NCBI GenBank assembly: GCA_036378155.1
Contig: DASUXA010000002.1
Location: forward strand, 1-37,197
Origin: DASUXA01 sp036378155
Lineage (GTDB): Bacteria; Actinomycetota; Actinomycetes; Mycobacteriales; Micromonosporaceae
Direction of reading: 5' to 3'
Length of the DNA stretch: 37,197 bases
Shown here piece after piece: positions 16,372 to 24,454 of this stretch. The translations under genes and the position numbers were made by a program. Under the pieces are notes generated by a model. That model saw only the letters and a list, made by a program, of their open reading frames with translations. It did not search any database and was not told the origin of the DNA. Numbering within the stretch: the stretch's first letter is position 1; each line of letters starts with the position of its first letter.

Positions 16372-17177
16372 GACGCCGACTCCGCGCGCTCCGCGCCGGG
16401 CGCGTACCCGCCGCCGCGCGACCACGCGGCGGTCAGCTGCTCGCGCGCCTTCCACAGCGACCGGAACAGCGGCTGGGTCATCCGCCCGACCAGCACCTGG
16501 GTCGGTACCCCGTCCAGCGCCACCACCTCGCGCCCCACGCCGATGGTCCGGCGTACCAGCGTGAAGTGCGTGAACAGCCAGGTCTGGTACCCCTCGTCGA
16601 CGTCCAGCAGCAATTCGCAGATCCGCTTCAGTTCCGGACGCGGTCGCCCCCGATCGCGGTACACCGACGCCGGGTCGAGACCTTCGCGGCTCAACAGCCG
16701 GTCGAGCGCTGCCGCGACGTAGCCGGCGGCGACCCGGACCGCGTTGTACCCCGGCGACTCCTGCCCGCTGCCGTTGCCCAGGTTGCGCCGGATGACCTGG
16801 TACGTGTCCGGAGTCAACGTCTCGAGCACGGTCAGTTCGGCGGCGAGGCACCGGGTGATGCGTGCCGCGCGGTCCAGCCGGGCTGCCGCCTGCCACAGCC
16901 GGTCGGCGTCCAGGTCGCCGACGAGTTCGGCGAGTTCGTGCGCGAGCAGCTTCAACCAGATCTCCTGGGCCTGGTGCACCGTCTGGAACATCAGCTCGTC
17001 GTCGACCACGAGCTGCTCTCTCGGCGTCTGCAGCGACAGCAACTCGCGGGTGCGCAGGTACACCTCGTAGTCGAGCTTTCCCTCGCCGACCGGGACCTTG
17101 AGCACCGGGTTGAACAACGGTCCGGAAAGCGCTTCGCGTACCTCGTCCAGCGCGGACACCCGATCAGTCACGGTCAC
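16368..17177 (-). CDS. Divergent tryptophan 2,3-dioxygenase-fold haem enzyme
   Basis: First gene of a three-gene operon, 269 residues, the length of bacterial TDO. Distal His68 is in MFQTVHQAQEIWLKLLAHE, a substrate-carboxylate Arg is at about 130 in DTYQVIR, the LGNGSGQESPGYN stretch matches the ASGFQS region with changes, and the proximal haem ligand is His204 in WLFTHFTLVRR. The GTGGSxG loop that in TDO contacts the substrate amino group is missing; by eye the region reads VVALDGVPTQVL, with Ala in place of the conserved Thr. The substrate may therefore be a modified tryptophan or another indole, as in TDO-superfamily enzymes such as MarE. GTG start at 17177 follows GGAGG by 5 bases. Confidence 0.82.
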   Translation of the reverse strand: MTVTDRVSALDEVREALSGPLFNPVLKVPVGEGKLDYEVYLRTRELLSLQTPREQLVVDDELMFQTVHQAQEIWLKLLAHELAELVGDLDADRLWQAAARLDRAARITRCLAAELTVLETLTPDTYQVIRRNLGNGSGQESPGYNAVRVAAGYVAAALDRLLSREGLDPASVYRDRGRPRPELKRICELLLDVDEGYQTWLFTHFTLVRRTIGVGREVVALDGVPTQVLVGRMTQPLFRSLWKAREQLTAAWSRGGGYAPGAERAESAS

Positions 17178-17322
17178 AAGATCCTCCGGTCGGCTCGCGG
17201 TCAGGCGACGGTCGGTATCGGTGGCGGTATCGGGGACAGCGCGTACCGCATCGACAGTGACCGTTTCGCTACCGACAGTAGATCAGGGAGCACCCGTGGC
17301 GACCAGCGCCGGATCGGGCGAT

Positions 17323-17399
17323 GCAATTCACATCAATGAATGATTGCGGGCTATTCGATCGGTTCAGTAAGATCGCCGATCTCATTTATAGACGTCTAT
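17323..17399. promoter_or_regulatory. AT-rich operator region upstream of the TDO-like operon
   Basis: The 284-base gap 17178-17461 has no gene and includes a clearly AT-rich stretch. ATAGACGTCTAT at 17388-17399 is a perfect 12-bp palindrome. GCAATTCA (17323-17330) faces TGAATGATTGC (17337-17347) as an interrupted inverted repeat. A -10-like TACTGT lies on the minus strand near 17285. Which promoter drives the operon is not certain, but the two symmetric sites look like regulator targets. Confidence 0.5.
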
Positions 17400-17461
17400 G
17401 TATGGCGGGTAGACGGCGGCGAGCGGGCGGCAACGCCCGATCGCGACCCGCCGACGGGAGG

Positions 17462-19399
17462 TCAGTGCAGACCGCGCAGGAACGCGTACACCCGCATCAC
17501 CCACAGAGTCTGGTGCAGGTACGCGACGCCCGACGCGACCAGGAACACCGCCGTGCCCAGGTGCGCGCCGCGCGCGGTGCGCCGCTCGCGACCCAGCCAC
17601 CGCTCCACGATCAGATCGCCGAGCACGCGCAGCATCGCGAACACACCGACCGCCACGACCACCACCACGCCGAACGCGATCAGCGGGGTAGCCAGGTTCT
17701 GACCGCGATTCGAGATCGCCCACACGCCCCAGCAGAGGAACGCGAACACGGCTGCCGCCTTCGACCAGCCGCTCCCCCGGCGCAGCACCTTCATCTCGTC
17801 CCGCGTCGGCAGCCGGAACGGTGACGGAGAAGGCGTCGGCGGCAGGTACCCGGACTCCTCCGGGGGCTGCGGGCGGGGCGGCACCACGCTCGCACGCCCG
17901 CGCACCGGGGCGGGGTCGACGGAAGGCGTACCGGCGCGACCAGCCGGGGCGTCGCCGTGACCCGGATGCTGCCCACCCGCCGGACCAGGCGGTCCGGGCG
18001 GGATGGGCGCGGTGGGCGGCGGCATCGGTACCGCGAACTGCGGGACCGGCGGTCGGCTGCCGGCAGCGGACGCGACCGCCGGCGCGACCGAGGGCGCGCC
18101 CGCCGGGGCACCCACCGGGGCGGGCGGTTTCCCCGGCTGACGGGCACCGTTCGTGCCGTTGACCTTCGCTCCGGAACCACCGGCGCCGCCGAGCGCGCCG
18201 TTGGCGACCACCCCGGCGAGCGCGCCGTTGCCTGGGACTGCCGCGGCCACCGCGCCGGTGCCCACCGGCGCGCCGTTGCTCGTGGGGACCGGGCCGTTGC
18301 TCGCGGGCGCGCCGTCGCCGACCCCGCGCGCCGCCGCGCGCAGCGCGACGAGTTCCCGCTCCAGCCGCTCGATCCGCTGGTAGGCGTCGGTTTCGGTACC
18401 GGTGAGCACGGGACGCGCCCGCCCCACCGCGCGTACCGTCTCGACCAGGCTCGCCGACGGTTCGGTCCAGTCCACGCCGATGGCGGGCAGATTCGCCTGG
18501 CGCGCCATGACGACCAGCCGATCGACCCAGTCCGCCAGTTCGAGCGTCACCGGCCGGTCCGCCGGGTTGTCGGCGAGCGGGGCGAGCAGGTGCTCACGCA
18601 GCGCCGGTCGGTCGACCAGCAGCGCATGATCGCCCGGCGCGGTGTCGGCGCCGCGCGGCAGCGCGCCGGTGACCAGGAAGTACGCCACCGAGCCGAACCC
18701 GTGCACGTCGTACGCCGGGCCGACCTGCCCCTGCAGCGCCTCCGGTCCGCCCGACTCGGGGGTGTACGCGATCTGGGTGATCTCCTCCGGTCGCCAGTAC
18801 CGCGCCCCGGTGAAGTCGATCAATCGCACCTCGCCGGTGGCGAGCACCATCACGTTCGACGGCTTGACGTCCATGTGCAGTACCGGGGTGGCGCCGAAGT
18901 CCTGGGGGTGGTGCAGCGCCCGCAAGACCCCGGCCAAGGTGCGCAGGGCGGCTACCGCGTTCAGCCGTCGACCGTCGACGCCCCGACCGCCCGCCCCGCG
19001 CGCGATGTACTCGCGCAGGTTGACCCCGTGCAGGTAGTCGTACACCTGATACGGCACCGCGTCGCCGGGCTGCGGCGGCTCGCCGGGCCGGTGCGGCGGC
19101 GGACCGTAGAAGCCGTCCGCCCGTCGGCAGATGCCCTGGACGCCCCGGTTGTTGAGATCCATGAGCGCGGCGTCGCCCTTGTCCCAGGACCGCAACTCGT
19201 CGGCGAGCGGACGGCGCGGGTCGACCCGGAACACCTTGACCGTCATCGGCGCGCTGGTCACCCCGCCGCACAGCCGTACCGCGCGGTACACCTCCGCCTG
19301 CCCACCCGACCCGAGGTGCGCGACCAGCCGGTACCGCTGGTACGTCTCGGGCAGTGGGCTGGCCGGACCGCAGACGAGGTCCAGCAGCTCGTCAGGCAT
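17462..19399 (-). CDS. Membrane-anchored serine/threonine protein kinase with altered DFG
   Basis: A 645-residue kinase. The kinase domain occupies about 20-310: glycine loop LGSGGQAEVY (29-38), ATP lysine Lys55 in MTVKVF, catalytic loop HMDVKPSN (175-182, Asp177), and DFTG at 195-198 instead of DFG, so metal binding is present with an inserted Thr. Activation-segment YTPESGGPEA and the structural DVHGFGSVAYFLVTG follow. Residues 370-540 are a Pro/Gly/Ala linker of low complexity. Three C-terminal hydrophobic segments (about 555-570, 578-605, 620-645) would anchor it, leaving the kinase inside the cell. ATG at 19399 has GGGGAGGAG upstream. No sensor domain is visible outside. It is divergent from the Eis-like gene; its target is unknown. 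Confidence 0.87.
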   Translation of the reverse strand: MPDELLDLVCGPASPLPETYQRYRLVAHLGSGGQAEVYRAVRLCGGVTSAPMTVKVFRVDPRRPLADELRSWDKGDAALMDLNNRGVQGICRRADGFYGPPPHRPGEPPQPGDAVPYQVYDYLHGVNLREYIARGAGGRGVDGRRLNAVAALRTLAGVLRALHHPQDFGATPVLHMDVKPSNVMVLATGEVRLIDFTGARYWRPEEITQIAYTPESGGPEALQGQVGPAYDVHGFGSVAYFLVTGALPRGADTAPGDHALLVDRPALREHLLAPLADNPADRPVTLELADWVDRLVVMARQANLPAIGVDWTEPSASLVETVRAVGRARPVLTGTETDAYQRIERLERELVALRAAARGVGDGAPASNGPVPTSNGAPVGTGAVAAAVPGNGALAGVVANGALGGAGGSGAKVNGTNGARQPGKPPAPVGAPAGAPSVAPAVASAAGSRPPVPQFAVPMPPPTAPIPPGPPGPAGGQHPGHGDAPAGRAGTPSVDPAPVRGRASVVPPRPQPPEESGYLPPTPSPSPFRLPTRDEMKVLRRGSGWSKAAAVFAFLCWGVWAISNRGQNLATPLIAFGVVVVVAVGVFAMLRVLGDLIVERWLGRERRTARGAHLGTAVFLVASGVAYLHQTLWVMRVYAFLRGLH

Positions 19400-19496
19400 C
19401 AGGCTCCTCCCCGGCGATTTCCCCCATCTGCGACTGTATCGGCTCGGCGCAGCTAAACCGGTGGCCCCGTCGTGCCGTGTGAACTAGACACAGAAC

Positions 19497-20720
19497 GTGA
19501 CCGACGACGCGCTGGCTCTGCGTACCGCTACGTTCGACGACTTCCCCGCGATCAACCGGCTGCTGACCCTCGCCTTCAACGACGATCTCGACGAGGACGA
19601 GGTGGCACGGGAACGGCTGGTGTTCGAGCCGGGCCGGACCACCATCATCACCGACGGTGACGAGATCGTGGCTACCGCCGGGGCGTACACCCGCGACCTG
19701 ACCGTACCCGGCGCCGTGCTGCCGGCGTCCCACGTGACCATGGTCGGGGTCGCGCCCACGTACCGCCGGCGCGGCCTGCTGCGCCGGCTGATGAACGAGC
19801 AGCTGGTGGACGCCGCCGCGCGCGGCGAGACCGTCGCCGTGCTGTGGGCCAGCGAAGGCGCCATCTACCAGCGGTACGGGTACGGGCTCGCGGCGCAGCG
19901 CCTGATGCTGGAGGTCGACACGCCTCGGCTGCGGCTGCACGCGCACGGCGCCGGGCGGCTGCGGGCCGCCGAGCCGACCGCGATCCGCAAGGAGATGGCA
20001 GAGGTGTACGAGCGGCTGCGACCGACCCGACCCGGTTGGTCGAGTCGCCCCGAGCAGTGGTGGGATCACCGGCTCGCCGACCCGAAGGGGCAGCGGCAGG
20101 GCGCGACGGCGCTACGGGGACTGCTGCACGAAGGTCCGTCCGGCGTGGACGGGTACGCCCTGTGGCGGGTCAAGGGCGACTGGGATCACAGCGGACCGAA
20201 GGGCACGGTGTCCGTGGTGGAAGTCGCAGCCGAGAACGCCGACGCGTACCTGGCGCTCTGGCGCTTCCTGCTCTCCGTCGACCTGACCAGCACCGTGCAG
20301 TACCGGTTCGCGTCCGTCGACGAGCCGCTGCCGCACCTGGTCACCGAGCCGCGACGGATCGGCGGGCGGCTGAACGACGCGCTGTGGGTGCGGGTGGTCG
20401 ACGTCCCTGGTGCGCTGTCCGCCCGCCGGTACGCCGCGCCGGTCGACGTCGTGATCGACGTCACCGACCCGTTGCTGGCGCAGAACTCCGCCCGGTACCG
20501 GCTGGTCGGCGGTCCCGGCGGGGCGAGTTGTACGCACACCACGCAGCCCGCCGACCTCGCCTGCGACGTCGGCGCGTTGAGCGCGGCGTACCTGGGCGGG
20601 GCGAGCCTCGCCAGTCTCGCCGCCGGCGGACGGATACACGAACTGACCGCCGGCGCCCTGGCACCCGCCAGCGCCGCGCTCGGCTGGACCCGGGCTCCCG
20701 CCGGCATCGAGGTGTTCTGA
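19497..20720 (+). CDS. Eis-family GNAT N-acetyltransferase
   Basis: Acetylates amines with acetyl-CoA. The 407 residues fit the Eis family, which has two GNAT-like regions and a C-terminal SCP2-like domain and forms hexamers. The acetyl-CoA site is VGVAPTYRRRGLLRRLM (83-99). Tyr124 in GAIYQRYGYG matches the general acid Tyr of Eis, and the chain ends GIEVF, where the carboxylate of the terminal Phe acts as base in mycobacterial Eis. Known members acetylate aminoglycosides at several positions, but natural substrates vary. The start is GTG at 19497, with no clear ribosome binding site; TAGACA 6 bases upstream may be a -10 of a leaderless transcript. Confidence 0.9.
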   Translation: MTDDALALRTATFDDFPAINRLLTLAFNDDLDEDEVARERLVFEPGRTTIITDGDEIVATAGAYTRDLTVPGAVLPASHVTMVGVAPTYRRRGLLRRLMNEQLVDAAARGETVAVLWASEGAIYQRYGYGLAAQRLMLEVDTPRLRLHAHGAGRLRAAEPTAIRKEMAEVYERLRPTRPGWSSRPEQWWDHRLADPKGQRQGATALRGLLHEGPSGVDGYALWRVKGDWDHSGPKGTVSVVEVAAENADAYLALWRFLLSVDLTSTVQYRFASVDEPLPHLVTEPRRIGGRLNDALWVRVVDVPGALSARRYAAPVDVVIDVTDPLLAQNSARYRLVGGPGGASCTHTTQPADLACDVGALSAAYLGGASLASLAAGGRIHELTAGALAPASAALGWTRAPAGIEVF

Positions 20721-20750
20721 CCGCTCGCCGGGCTGCGCTAGCGTGACGCC

Positions 20751-21128
20751 ATGGCGGCTGTACCACGACGGCGACGACGGTTCCGGCCGGGCGAGCCGGC
20801 CGGAACCGCCCGCGGACGCAGCACCGACCCCGACACGGCGACCACCGAGCCGCTACCGGGCAGAGCCGCGCCGAGTGCGGTGACCCCCGGGGTACACGAT
20901 CCTGAACCGGAACCGGGGCACTCGGACGATCGCGAGGCGGAACGCGGGCTGCGCGGACTGGTCGGCGGCGGCGGCTCGCAGGTCGGCATCCTGGCGGCGA
21001 TGCGGGCGCGGGACGCGGCCCGGCCGAGCGACGCCGACCTGGCGGCAGCCGAGGCAAGCCTGGTGATCGTCAGGCGCGGCTGGGTGCCACGGGACGACCC
21101 GCCGCCCCGGTCGACCCGTCAGCGCTGA
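20751..21128 (+). CDS. Conserved small hypothetical protein
   Basis: Function not recognised. The 125-residue product has a basic, disordered N-terminus (MAAVPRRRRRFRPGEPAG), a Pro/Asp/Glu-rich middle and a more ordered C-terminal part with RGLRGLVGGGGSQVGILAAM, RARDAARPSDADLAAAEASL and VIVRRGWVPRDDPP. The last segment has the regular look of a conserved short domain, which is the main support. It starts 30 bases after the Eis-like gene on the same strand, so the two may be co-transcribed. Its last 10 bases overlap the end of the convergent alpha-glucosidase gene. No signal peptide or membrane segment is present. Confidence 0.65.
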   Translation: MAAVPRRRRRFRPGEPAGTARGRSTDPDTATTEPLPGRAAPSAVTPGVHDPEPEPGHSDDREAERGLRGLVGGGGSQVGILAAMRARDAARPSDADLAAAEASLVIVRRGWVPRDDPPPRSTRQR

Positions 21129-22822
21129 CCGGCGTCCCCACCCCGGTGGCGCAGCCAGGCGGCGGACTCCCCCGGCAACGTCCGACCCCGCAGCGGGGTC
21201 GAGGTCAGCAGGACCACGCCCCACTCGCCGGGCAGGTCGAACGGCTCGTCGCCGAAGACCGTGACGCAGCGCAGCTCCCCGCGCCGGTACACCAGCACGT
21301 CCGGCCGGTCCGCCGACTCCTGCCAGGTCAGCGGCGCGTCGACCAGGCTGTCCGCCAGGTCGCGGCGGCACGCCAGCGCGTCGGCGTACAGCCGCAGCGT
21401 CGAACCCGGATCGGTCCACTGCGCGTCCGCGGCGTACTTCGCGAACCAGTCGGGCTGCGGCAGCCACGACGTTCCCGACGGGGAGAACCCGAACGACGGC
21501 GAGCCGGTCGTCCAGGGCAGCGGTACCCGGCAACCGTCGCGACCGTGCTCCCGCCCGCCGGAGCGGTACCAGATCGGGTCCTGCCGCGCCTCGTCCGGCA
21601 GGTCGAGCACCTCGGGCAGGCCGAGTTCCTCACCCTGGTACAGGTACACCGAACCGGGCAGCCCCAACAGCAGCAGCGCCGCGGCGCGCGCCCGGCGCGC
21701 GCCGCGAGCCGTGTCCACCTCGCCGCGCGCGCGTACCTCGTCGGCGACGGCGTCCCCGAAGGACGTCGCGGCGTCGGCACGGATCAGACCCAGCCGGGTC
21801 ACCGTGCGGTGCACGTCGTGGTTCGCCAACGTCCAGGTGATCACCGCACCGGTCGCGCCGATCTCCGCCAACGCCCGGTCGACCGACTCCCGGAACCCAC
21901 GCGCCGACCAGCGGCGCTGCAACAGGTCGAAGTAGAACGCCTGCGCCAACTCGTCGGAGCGCAGGTACTGGGCGAGGTCGGCGACGGTGGGCACCCAGAT
22001 CTCGCCGACCAGCGTCAGGTCGCGGCGGTACGACTCGGCCAGTGCCCGCCACCTGCGGAACACGTCGTGCACCTCGGGCTGGTTCTGGGCGTAGCCGTTG
22101 TAGTCGGCGGAACCGTCCTCCGGGTACGGCCAGTCGGCCAGGTCGGCACGCTTGATCAACATGTGCGCGACGTCGATCCGGAACCCGTCGACCCCCCGGT
22201 CGAACCAGAACCGCAGCACCCGTTCGAAGTAGTCGCCGACCACCGGATTGCGCCAGTTGAAGTCCGGTTGGCTGGCGTCGAAGCTGTGCAGGTACCACTG
22301 GTCCGTGTCGTCCACCCGTGACCAGGCCGGTCCGCCGAACACCGACCGCCAGTTGTTCGGCGGCAGCTGCCCGTCGGTACCTCGACCGGTGGCGAAGATG
22401 AACCGCTCCCGCTCCGGCGAGCCGGGCGGCGCCGCGAGCGCCTCGACGAACCAGGGGTGCGCCGCCGAGCAGTGGTTAGGTACCAGATCCATCAGGACGC
22501 GCAGACCGCGCTCGTGCGCCTCGGCGAGCAACGCGTCGAACGCCGGCAGTCCACCGTACCGGGACGCGACATCGGTGTAGTCGGCGACGTCGTATCCGTG
22601 GTCGACGCCCGGCGACGGGTAGCACGGGTTGAGCCAGAGCCCGTCGACGCCGAGCCTCGTCAGGTGGTCCAGCCGCTGCCGCAGGCCGTCCAGGTCGCCG
22701 ACGCCGTCGCCGTCGCTGTCCGCGAACGAGCGCAGGTACACCTGGTAGACGACCGCGTCCCGCCACCAGGGCTGGGCGGCGGCACCTCTGGTCCGCGAAC
22801 CGGCGGGCTGGGTGGTCGTCAT
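21119..22822 (-). CDS. GH13 alpha-glucosidase, probable oligo-1,6-glucosidase
   Basis: Cytoplasmic glycoside hydrolase of 567 residues. GH13 motifs in order: DLVPNHC (112-118), QPDFNW (185-190), GFRIDVAH with nucleophile Asp217, VGEIW with acid Glu274, and ANHDVH with Asp336. The residue after the nucleophile is Val218; in oligo-1,6-glucosidases and yeast isomaltase Val at this place goes with alpha-1,6 activity. This fits the GH66 gene upstream, which it overlaps by ATGA. It would release glucose from imported isomalto-oligosaccharides. ATG at 22822 has GAGGAG 8 bases upstream. It is the last gene of the operon. Trehalose synthase or sucrose-active relatives are less likely from context. Confidence 0.9.
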   Translation of the reverse strand: MTTTQPAGSRTRGAAAQPWWRDAVVYQVYLRSFADSDGDGVGDLDGLRQRLDHLTRLGVDGLWLNPCYPSPGVDHGYDVADYTDVASRYGGLPAFDALLAEAHERGLRVLMDLVPNHCSAAHPWFVEALAAPPGSPERERFIFATGRGTDGQLPPNNWRSVFGGPAWSRVDDTDQWYLHSFDASQPDFNWRNPVVGDYFERVLRFWFDRGVDGFRIDVAHMLIKRADLADWPYPEDGSADYNGYAQNQPEVHDVFRRWRALAESYRRDLTLVGEIWVPTVADLAQYLRSDELAQAFYFDLLQRRWSARGFRESVDRALAEIGATGAVITWTLANHDVHRTVTRLGLIRADAATSFGDAVADEVRARGEVDTARGARRARAAALLLLGLPGSVYLYQGEELGLPEVLDLPDEARQDPIWYRSGGREHGRDGCRVPLPWTTGSPSFGFSPSGTSWLPQPDWFAKYAADAQWTDPGSTLRLYADALACRRDLADSLVDAPLTWQESADRPDVLVYRRGELRCVTVFGDEPFDLPGEWGVVLLTSTPLRGRTLPGESAAWLRHRGGDAGQR

Positions 22823-24444
22823 CGGGGAAGCTCCTCTGTGGCCGCGTGGTACGACACCAGCACGAGTTGCCAGGCGCGCAGCGGCGGCAGCGGCGTGTGG
22901 GCGTGGTTGCCGTCGGTCGTGGTGGGGATCGTGGTGAAGGCAGGTCCCCGATCGGGGTCTGCGACCCGGACCGTCGGGGTCGCGGACCCCGCGCGCCGTA
23001 CCCGCAACCGCAGGCCCGACACGGGACGCAGCGGCTTCTTGGGGGTGTCCCAGCCGGTCTCGTCCTGCCCGGTGAGGTTGATCAGGTGCACCAGCAGCCC
23101 GTACGGGGTGTGCACCACCCGCCGCCACACCACGCCCGCGTCGGCGTGTCCGGTGACCGGCACCCCGTCCGGGGCGACCACGTCGACCTCGTCGTTGAAC
23201 GAGCCGGCGACCGACCCGGTGATGTCGTGCAGGTCGGGGCCGAGCAGGACGTCGCCGGCCGCCACCAGCAGGTCGTACCAACGCGCGAGCAGGTCGAGCG
23301 TGCCCGCCTCGGCGCGGCGGTTGTTGACGTAGTACGGGTCGACCAGCACGTTGCCCGCCTCCCCGGCGAGCAGCTGCGTCGCGCCGTGCGAAAACAGGGT
23401 AGCCATGGTCAGCCGGGTGGTGGTGTCCGCCACTTCGACCGGTTGCGCGGCGTACACCGTCTGGTACGCGGCGGCGATCGCCGGGCGGGTCGGCGCCAGC
23501 GCCTTGGCGCGGCTGAACGTGGCGGCGAGGTCCGCCAGCCGCTCATGCGGCGGCCACACCTCGATGTACGTGGCGTTCTGGGGACTGCGGCTGGTTGCCC
23601 AGGTGGGAAAGTCGTTGACGTTGTTGAAGACGAGCACCGCCTCGGGCAGCGCCTCGCGGACGCGGCGGATGAGCGTGTCGAAGGCGGCCGCCACGTCGAC
23701 CAGCCGCCCGTCGGGGCGCGTCGCGTACCGCGGGAAGCCGTACTGGTCGAGGTGGAAGCCGGCGAAGCCGCCGGCAGTCGTGGCGCGTACCAGGTCCGCG
23801 GTGAAGTGCTCGAGCCACGCCGGGTCGGACGGGTCCACCAGGGACAGGAAGTTCGCCAACGAGTAGGCGGTACCGTCCGGCGCGAGCAGGGCAGCCTGCC
23901 GCCAGTCGGGCCACTCGTGCTCGCCCACGCCGTACACCGCGGCGTAGCCGAGCGGCGCGGTTCCGGCGTCGCGCAGCCCAGCCGCGAGCCGCCGTACCGT
24001 CGCCATCGAGACCGGCTGCCCGAGTGGGTCGGCGTACTCGGTCGGACCGACGAGGTTCGCGTGCCGGTACGCCCAGTCGTAGAACTGCGCGGCGGTCAGG
24101 TGCAGCCGCCGGAAGAACCGCTGCACGTCGGCGACGTCGCGATCGGGTGGGTAACTGGCGACGAAGCCGTAGCGCATCCGCGCCACGGGATCGGCGAGCA
24201 CCTCGACCGCGGTCCACTGCGCCTCCGACGGGTCGGTACCGTCGGGTGGGTCCGTCACCCGTACCGCGTATCCGCCCTCGGGTAACGCGGGCAGCGTGAC
24301 GACGTCCGCATCGGATGCCACGTCGACCGTTGCCACGGTGGTACCGAGACGGGTGACGGTCGCCCGCCGGGCGACCGGTGCCGGGGACAGCTCGATCGTG
24401 ACCGGTTCACCCGGTCGATAGCAGCTCTTGGACGGCAACAACAT
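22819..24444 (-). CDS. GH66 family glycoside hydrolase (dextranase/cycloisomaltooligosaccharide glucanotransferase-like), no signal peptide
   Basis: A 541-residue enzyme on alpha-1,6-glucan. The N-terminus is an Ig-like domain typical of GH66 (CYRPGEPVTIELSPAPV). The catalytic barrel has TAAQFYDWAYRH (118-128), nucleophile Asp233 in GFHLDQYG and acid Glu295 in ATYIEVWPP; the loop LVFNNVNDFPTWA lies between. A C-terminal beta domain ends the chain. No signal peptide is seen, though characterised members are mostly secreted, so this one probably acts on short imported substrates. It starts 10 bases after the permease gene, with AGGA upstream, and overlaps the GH13 gene by ATGA. Hydrolysis or transglycosylation cannot be told apart here. 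Confidence 0.87.
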   Translation of the reverse strand: MLLPSKSCYRPGEPVTIELSPAPVARRATVTRLGTTVATVDVASDADVVTLPALPEGGYAVRVTDPPDGTDPSEAQWTAVEVLADPVARMRYGFVASYPPDRDVADVQRFFRRLHLTAAQFYDWAYRHANLVGPTEYADPLGQPVSMATVRRLAAGLRDAGTAPLGYAAVYGVGEHEWPDWRQAALLAPDGTAYSLANFLSLVDPSDPAWLEHFTADLVRATTAGGFAGFHLDQYGFPRYATRPDGRLVDVAAAFDTLIRRVREALPEAVLVFNNVNDFPTWATSRSPQNATYIEVWPPHERLADLAATFSRAKALAPTRPAIAAAYQTVYAAQPVEVADTTTRLTMATLFSHGATQLLAGEAGNVLVDPYYVNNRRAEAGTLDLLARWYDLLVAAGDVLLGPDLHDITGSVAGSFNDEVDVVAPDGVPVTGHADAGVVWRRVVHTPYGLLVHLINLTGQDETGWDTPKKPLRPVSGLRLRVRRAGSATPTVRVADPDRGPAFTTIPTTTDGNHAHTPLPPLRAWQLVLVSYHAATEELPR

Positions 24445-24454
24445 GTACTGGTTC

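Noticed and set aside
16371..16896. N-terminal extension of the PLP enzyme through the TDO-like gene
   Set aside because: The upstream part is an off-frame reading of the TDO-like gene; the GTG at 16371 in GTGA overlap gives the correct family N-terminus.
20751..21128. Acyl-CoA carboxylase epsilon subunit
   Set aside because: Length and short C-terminal domain invite the idea, but the typical epsilon-subunit motif is not seen.
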